A DNA stretch of 36,617 nucleotides from Prolixibacteraceae bacterium (GTDB taxonomy: Bacteria; Bacteroidota; Bacteroidia; Bacteroidales; Prolixibacteraceae). The notes beneath the pieces are model-generated. The model was not told the DNA's origin. It searched no databases and worked only from the letters and a program-made list of their open reading frames with translations. The translations under genes and the position numbers were made by a program. Of the stretch, positions 32,903 through 36,617 are shown one piece after another. Numbering within the stretch: the first letter of the stretch is position 1; each line of letters opens with the position of its first letter. The stretch spans positions 1 through 36,617 of the forward strand of contig JANQHI010000064.1 in NCBI GenBank assembly GCA_028282705.1. Direction: 5' to 3'.

Positions 32903-35017
32903 TTAATCCTTTATCTTAAGCTGGCCTAATACAAATGCATATTCAAGGGCAGTATCTTTTATCCATTGGAACCTACCTGATGCCCCACCATGGCCATAAT
33001 CCATATTGATATGGAAAACCAGCAGGTTGTCGTCAGTTTTCATCTCACGCAATTTGGCAACCCATTTGGCTGGTTCCCAGTACTGCACCTGTGAGTCATG
33101 CAACCCAGTGGTTACCAACATGGCAGGGTAATCTTTGGCTTCAACCTGGTCATATGGTGAGTAAGACAGCATGTAATCATAATATTCCTTGTTTTTGGGA
33201 TTCCCCCACTCATCAAACTCACTGGTAGTCAATGGTATGTTTTCATCCAGCATAGTGGTAACCACATCAACAAAAGGTACATGGGCCACTACCCCTTTAT
33301 AAAGGCCTGGATTTAAATTCACACAAGCTCCCATTAACAACCCACCTGCACTGCCCCCTTTGGCAAATAATTTTTCAGGAGAGGTGTATTTCTGGTCAAT
33401 AAGGTACTGGGCACATGTATTAAAATCAGTGAAAGTGTTTATCTTTTTCAGGAGCTTGCCATCTTCATACCACCTGCGCCCATAAATCTGGCTCCCCCTT
33501 ATATGTGCAATGGCATAAACAAAACCCCTGTCCAATAAAGGCAGTACTGACAACCTGAATGATGGGTTTATGGTATGCCCATAAGAACCATAACCATAGA
33601 TCATTGCAGGGTTTTCACCATTTAGCTCTAAGCCTTTCTTATAAACCAATGAAATTGGGATCTTTTCTCCATCATCAGCTGTGGCATAAACCCTGGTTGA
33701 TTCATAATTATCCTTATCAAACCCTCCTAACACTTCATCTTGCTTTAACAACTTCTTTTCCTGGGTTTCCATGTTAAAATCAAATACAGAAAACGGAGTG
33801 GTCATGGATGTATACCCAAACCTGAAAATTTTAGTATCAAACTCAAGGTTTACATCAAATGAAACAGCGTTGACTTTCTCTTCAAAAGGGATATAATAAT
33901 CCGTTTTGCCATCCCATGAAATTATCCTCATAAGATTTATCCCCTCTACCCTTTCACCTGCAACAAGATATTCTGAAAATATTTCAAAATTTGAAAAATA
34001 TGTATCTTCCCTGTGTGGGATCACTTCAACCCAGTTTTCAATTCCTGTTTTGCCCACAGGGGTTTTCATCAGCCTGAAGTTTTGTGCCTCAAGGTTTGTG
34101 CGGATATAGAAATGACCTCCAAAATGGTCAACTGAATACTCCAGCCCCCTTATCCTTGGTTGGACAATTTTAAATTTGCCACCTGGGTTATATGCATCCA
34201 AAAAACGATACTCAGTGGTGAGGGTACTTTGAGAACCAATCATCAAATATTCCTTTGACTTAGTTTTATAGGTAAACACAGAAAATGTTTCATCCTCTTC
34301 AAAATAAACCTCCACATCATCTTCCACTGGAGTCCCCAATACATGTTTCATTATCCTTTCAGAACGTAAAGTAACTTCATCTTTTAAAGTATAATAAACT
34401 GTTTTGTTATCATTTGCCCAGGTTACCCTTCCAGTGGTAAGTGGGATTTTATCTTCATACAATTCACCTGTTTCCAGGTTTTTAAAATAGATGGTATATT
34501 TCCTCCTGCTCAAAGTATCCACTCCATAGGCAACAATTTTATTATCCTCACTAATATTTGCCCCTCCAAGTTGGTAAAACTCAAAGCCATCAGCCATTTT
34601 ATTCACGTCAAGGTAAATTTCTTCCTCAGCATCAAGGTTTCCTTTTTTACGGCAAAGCAGGTAGTATTCAGTACCAGGGATAGTCCTGTTGTAATAATAA
34701 TACCCATTGTCCAGGTAGGGTACTGACTCATCCTCTTCTTTGATCTTTGACTTTATCTCATCATACAGCTTATCCTGTAATTTTTCTGTATGCTTTAACA
34801 CTGCTGTTTTATAAGCATTCTCTTCAGTAAGATAAGCTATTACTTCAGGGTTTTCACGTTCATTCAGCCAATAATAATTATCAATCCTGGTGTCTCCATG
34901 GATGGATAATTCTTTTACCACTTTTTTTGCTTTAGGAGGCATTATATCACTTTTAGTATTACAAGCTGCCAAAATTAAGAATACTGGCAACAATTTTAAA
35001 ATTAAATTTGTCCTCAT
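32903..35017 (-). CDS. Prolyl oligopeptidase family (S9) lipoprotein, oligopeptidase B-like
   Basis: This 704-residue protein starts at the ATG at 35017 (MRTNLILKLLPVFLILAAC); a longer start at 35056 would hide this lipobox. Cys19 is the lipid-attachment site. An N-terminal beta-propeller covers about 50-430 and a C-terminal alpha/beta-hydrolase domain 445-704. Ser556 lies in AKGGSAGGLL, the acid is probably the Asp in TTGLHDSQV, and His676 is in DYGHGGASG. The SQVQYWEPAKWVAKLR segment is typical of oligopeptidase B, which cuts peptides after basic residues. A lipid anchor is unusual for the classical cytoplasmic enzyme but frequent in Bacteroidota. It is divergent from the symporter gene (102 bp) and convergent with the regulator gene. 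Confidence 0.93.
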   Translation of the reverse strand: MRTNLILKLLPVFLILAACNTKSDIMPPKAKKVVKELSIHGDTRIDNYYWLNERENPEVIAYLTEENAYKTAVLKHTEKLQDKLYDEIKSKIKEEDESVPYLDNGYYYYNRTIPGTEYYLLCRKKGNLDAEEEIYLDVNKMADGFEFYQLGGANISEDNKIVAYGVDTLSRRKYTIYFKNLETGELYEDKIPLTTGRVTWANDNKTVYYTLKDEVTLRSERIMKHVLGTPVEDDVEVYFEEDETFSVFTYKTKSKEYLMIGSQSTLTTEYRFLDAYNPGGKFKIVQPRIRGLEYSVDHFGGHFYIRTNLEAQNFRLMKTPVGKTGIENWVEVIPHREDTYFSNFEIFSEYLVAGERVEGINLMRIISWDGKTDYYIPFEEKVNAVSFDVNLEFDTKIFRFGYTSMTTPFSVFDFNMETQEKKLLKQDEVLGGFDKDNYESTRVYATADDGEKIPISLVYKKGLELNGENPAMIYGYGSYGHTINPSFRLSVLPLLDRGFVYAIAHIRGSQIYGRRWYEDGKLLKKINTFTDFNTCAQYLIDQKYTSPEKLFAKGGSAGGLLMGACVNLNPGLYKGVVAHVPFVDVVTTMLDENIPLTTSEFDEWGNPKNKEYYDYMLSYSPYDQVEAKDYPAMLVTTGLHDSQVQYWEPAKWVAKLREMKTDDNLLVFHINMDYGHGGASGRFQWIKDTALEYAFVLGQLKIKD

Positions 35018-35119
35018 AAGTTTGTATTTTTTGTTTAGCCCTAAATTACAAAACATAATAGATAAATTGCGATATTTATCAGGCAGATTAAGTTGAAGAA
35101 GCTGAAGTGCTACTAAGCT

Positions 35120-36451
35120 ATGGTTTATATAATTATTTCATATTTTATCTTAATTGTTGGGATAGGCATTTATTCAAGGTTCCAGATTAAAACTCCTGCT
35201 GATTTTTACATAGCAGGGAAAAAAGGAGGGGTTATGCAAGTGTCGGGAAGCCTGCTTGCTACCATACTTGGAGGGTCTGCTATACTGGGAACACTTGAGC
35301 TTAGCCAGCAAAATGGCTGGGCAGCCATGTGGTTTTTGCTATGTGCCTCAGCAGGGTTGTTTATCCTTGCACCCCTTTCAAAATATGTGAGCAGGTTTGG
35401 GCAATACACTTTACCTGAATTATTAGGCACATTTTATGGGAAAAATGCCCAACTAATTTCTTCTTTGATCATTACAGTTGCATGGTTAGGTATTATAGCA
35501 GCACAAATAATTGGATCAGCAAAAATACTGGATAGCATTGGGCTGCTGGAATACCAACAGGCTGCCATAATTTCTGCTGTTGTTTTTATTGCCTACACCC
35601 TGGTTGGTGGGCAGAAAAGCATTTTGAAAACGGACCTGCTCCAATCTGTCCTGATTTTTATGGGCATTGGGTTCCTGTTTATTGTAATGCAGGTTAATAA
35701 AACACCCATAGAGCCTCAGGAAATAAAACCACTTGGTTTATTCCACGAAGGCTTTTCAGTACTAGATTTGATCATATTGTTCCTCACCTACTCCACTACC
35801 TTTATTGTTGGTCCAGATATTTATTCCAGGATATTTTGTGCAAAATCTGAAAAGTCAGCTTCAAAAAGTGTATTACTGACAGCCATACTCCTGGTTCCTT
35901 TAGCATTTGTGCTTACCTCAGTGGGGTTATCAACTGCAAACCAGGTTTCAGCCACAGAAATTGGTATATTAACTACGGGTAATGAGTACCTGCCTGAATG
36001 GGCTTATGGTTTACTGATTGCTGCCTTGTTATCTGCAGTAATGTCATCAGCTGATACTACCCTGCTTACAGCATCAATGATCGGCAGTAATGTGATTAAT
36101 AATGACCTTAATACCTGGCCTGGTTATGGTACCACGAAAATGCTCATTGTAATGCTAGGTGTTTTAAGCATGGTAATTGCTCTTTACGTAACATCCATTA
36201 TCCAAATGCTGCTAATGGCACTGGCTTTTTTTTCAGGGGCATTTATTGTGCCCACAATAGCAGGGTTGTTTCAAATAAAAGTGCGCAAACCTTATGTTGT
36301 TATTGCCATGCTAATTGGTGGCATCATTGCTTTATCAGGAAAGCTAATAAATATTTACCTGGATGATATCTGGGGAAATGGCATTATTATCTGTTCCTAC
36401 TTGATCAATCTGCTTATCCTGTTCATGGGTTTTCTTAAAAGAAACAAGTAA
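35120..36451 (+). CDS. Sodium:solute symporter (SSS family)
   Basis: This 443-residue inner-membrane protein has about a dozen hydrophobic segments. SSS family features include TPADFYIAGKKGG near the N-terminus, SLLATILGGSAILG in TM1/2, GQYTLPELLGTFYG and SAVMSSADTTLLTASMIGSN, the family's conserved SxxSSxDT-like patch. Such carriers take up sugars, amino acids, proline or other small solutes with sodium. It is somewhat shorter than the 500-550 residues common in the family. It is divergent from the oligopeptidase gene, so peptides or amino acids are as likely as sugars. After it, 36452-36617 shows no gene or terminator. Confidence 0.92.
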   Translation: MVYIIISYFILIVGIGIYSRFQIKTPADFYIAGKKGGVMQVSGSLLATILGGSAILGTLELSQQNGWAAMWFLLCASAGLFILAPLSKYVSRFGQYTLPELLGTFYGKNAQLISSLIITVAWLGIIAAQIIGSAKILDSIGLLEYQQAAIISAVVFIAYTLVGGQKSILKTDLLQSVLIFMGIGFLFIVMQVNKTPIEPQEIKPLGLFHEGFSVLDLIILFLTYSTTFIVGPDIYSRIFCAKSEKSASKSVLLTAILLVPLAFVLTSVGLSTANQVSATEIGILTTGNEYLPEWAYGLLIAALLSAVMSSADTTLLTASMIGSNVINNDLNTWPGYGTTKMLIVMLGVLSMVIALYVTSIIQMLLMALAFFSGAFIVPTIAGLFQIKVRKPYVVIAMLIGGIIALSGKLINIYLDDIWGNGIIICSYLINLLILFMGFLKRNK

Positions 36452-36617
36452 ATACATAATGCTGAAAATTCCTTTCTAATACCAACTTGACCACAAAGTC
36501 GCCTCTGAAAATAAAATAATTGAATATCCGTAATCATACATAAACGTTGAAATGATAAAAATCAATAAATCACCTACAGCTGTAAATTTCTGACTATCAG
36601 TATTTAGCTTTATCTTT

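Noticed and set aside
1-36617. CRISPR arrays, tRNA or rRNA genes, transposases, phage genes
   Set aside because: No regularly spaced repeats, tRNA-like folds or recombinase motifs were seen on either strand.

Overview
The window comes from a Bacteroidota (Bacteroidetes) genome, most likely a marine or gut-type glycan degrader. The evidence is an AT-rich sequence, SusC/SusD pairs, a hybrid two-component regulator of the type found in polysaccharide utilization loci (PULs), many lipoprotein signal peptides, start codons without Shine-Dalgarno sequences, and promoter boxes of the Bacteroidota type (TAnnTTTG). No RNA genes, CRISPR arrays or complete insertion sequences were seen.

Left edge (1-4319): the N-terminal part of a SusC-like receptor runs off the left end. 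Next is a two-gene minus-strand operon, a ROK-family sugar kinase and a long class I mannose-6-phosphate isomerase. It is divergent from a GntR/UTRA repressor-type regulator, and the shared intergenic region carries two GntR-like palindromes. Then comes a 488-bp gene-poor gap and a large tricorn-type exported protease (4808-8149) ending in a clear terminator.

Central PUL (8240-25570, all minus strand): transcription runs from a one-protein sensor/regulator (HTCS, 25570 to 21530) to SusC (20965 to 17957) and SusD (17935 to 16367). After a terminator-like hairpin follow a sulfatase, a GH2 glycosidase and two more sulfatases. All the enzymes are lipoproteins or secreted. Three sulfatases plus a GH2 beta-galactosidase-like enzyme point to a sulfated glycan, but the substrate cannot be read from the sequence. 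A 54-codon open frame for a possible small membrane protein lies on the plus strand between SusC and the HTCS.

Right part (25738-36451): a cytoplasmic Gfo/Idh/MocA oxidoreductase and a divergent cytidylate-kinase-like protein precede a compact three-gene operon: a two-domain DUF1080 (3-keto-disaccharide hydrolase family) protein, a TIM-barrel sugar isomerase/epimerase lipoprotein and a Tat-exported Gfo/Idh/MocA oxidoreductase. This set resembles the oxidative (3-keto) route of glycoside cleavage, but here all three proteins carry export signals. Divergent to it is a ToxR/CadC-like membrane-anchored winged-helix regulator. A 75-bp element with a long internal dyad occurs twice, about 32 bp upstream of the start codons of the first two operon genes. 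An oligopeptidase B-like lipoprotein and a sodium:solute symporter close the window.

Taken together, the window joins a classical sulfatase/GH2 PUL to a probable periplasmic oxidative glycoside-cleavage module with its own membrane regulator and repeated cis-element. That module is the best candidate here for something undescribed.
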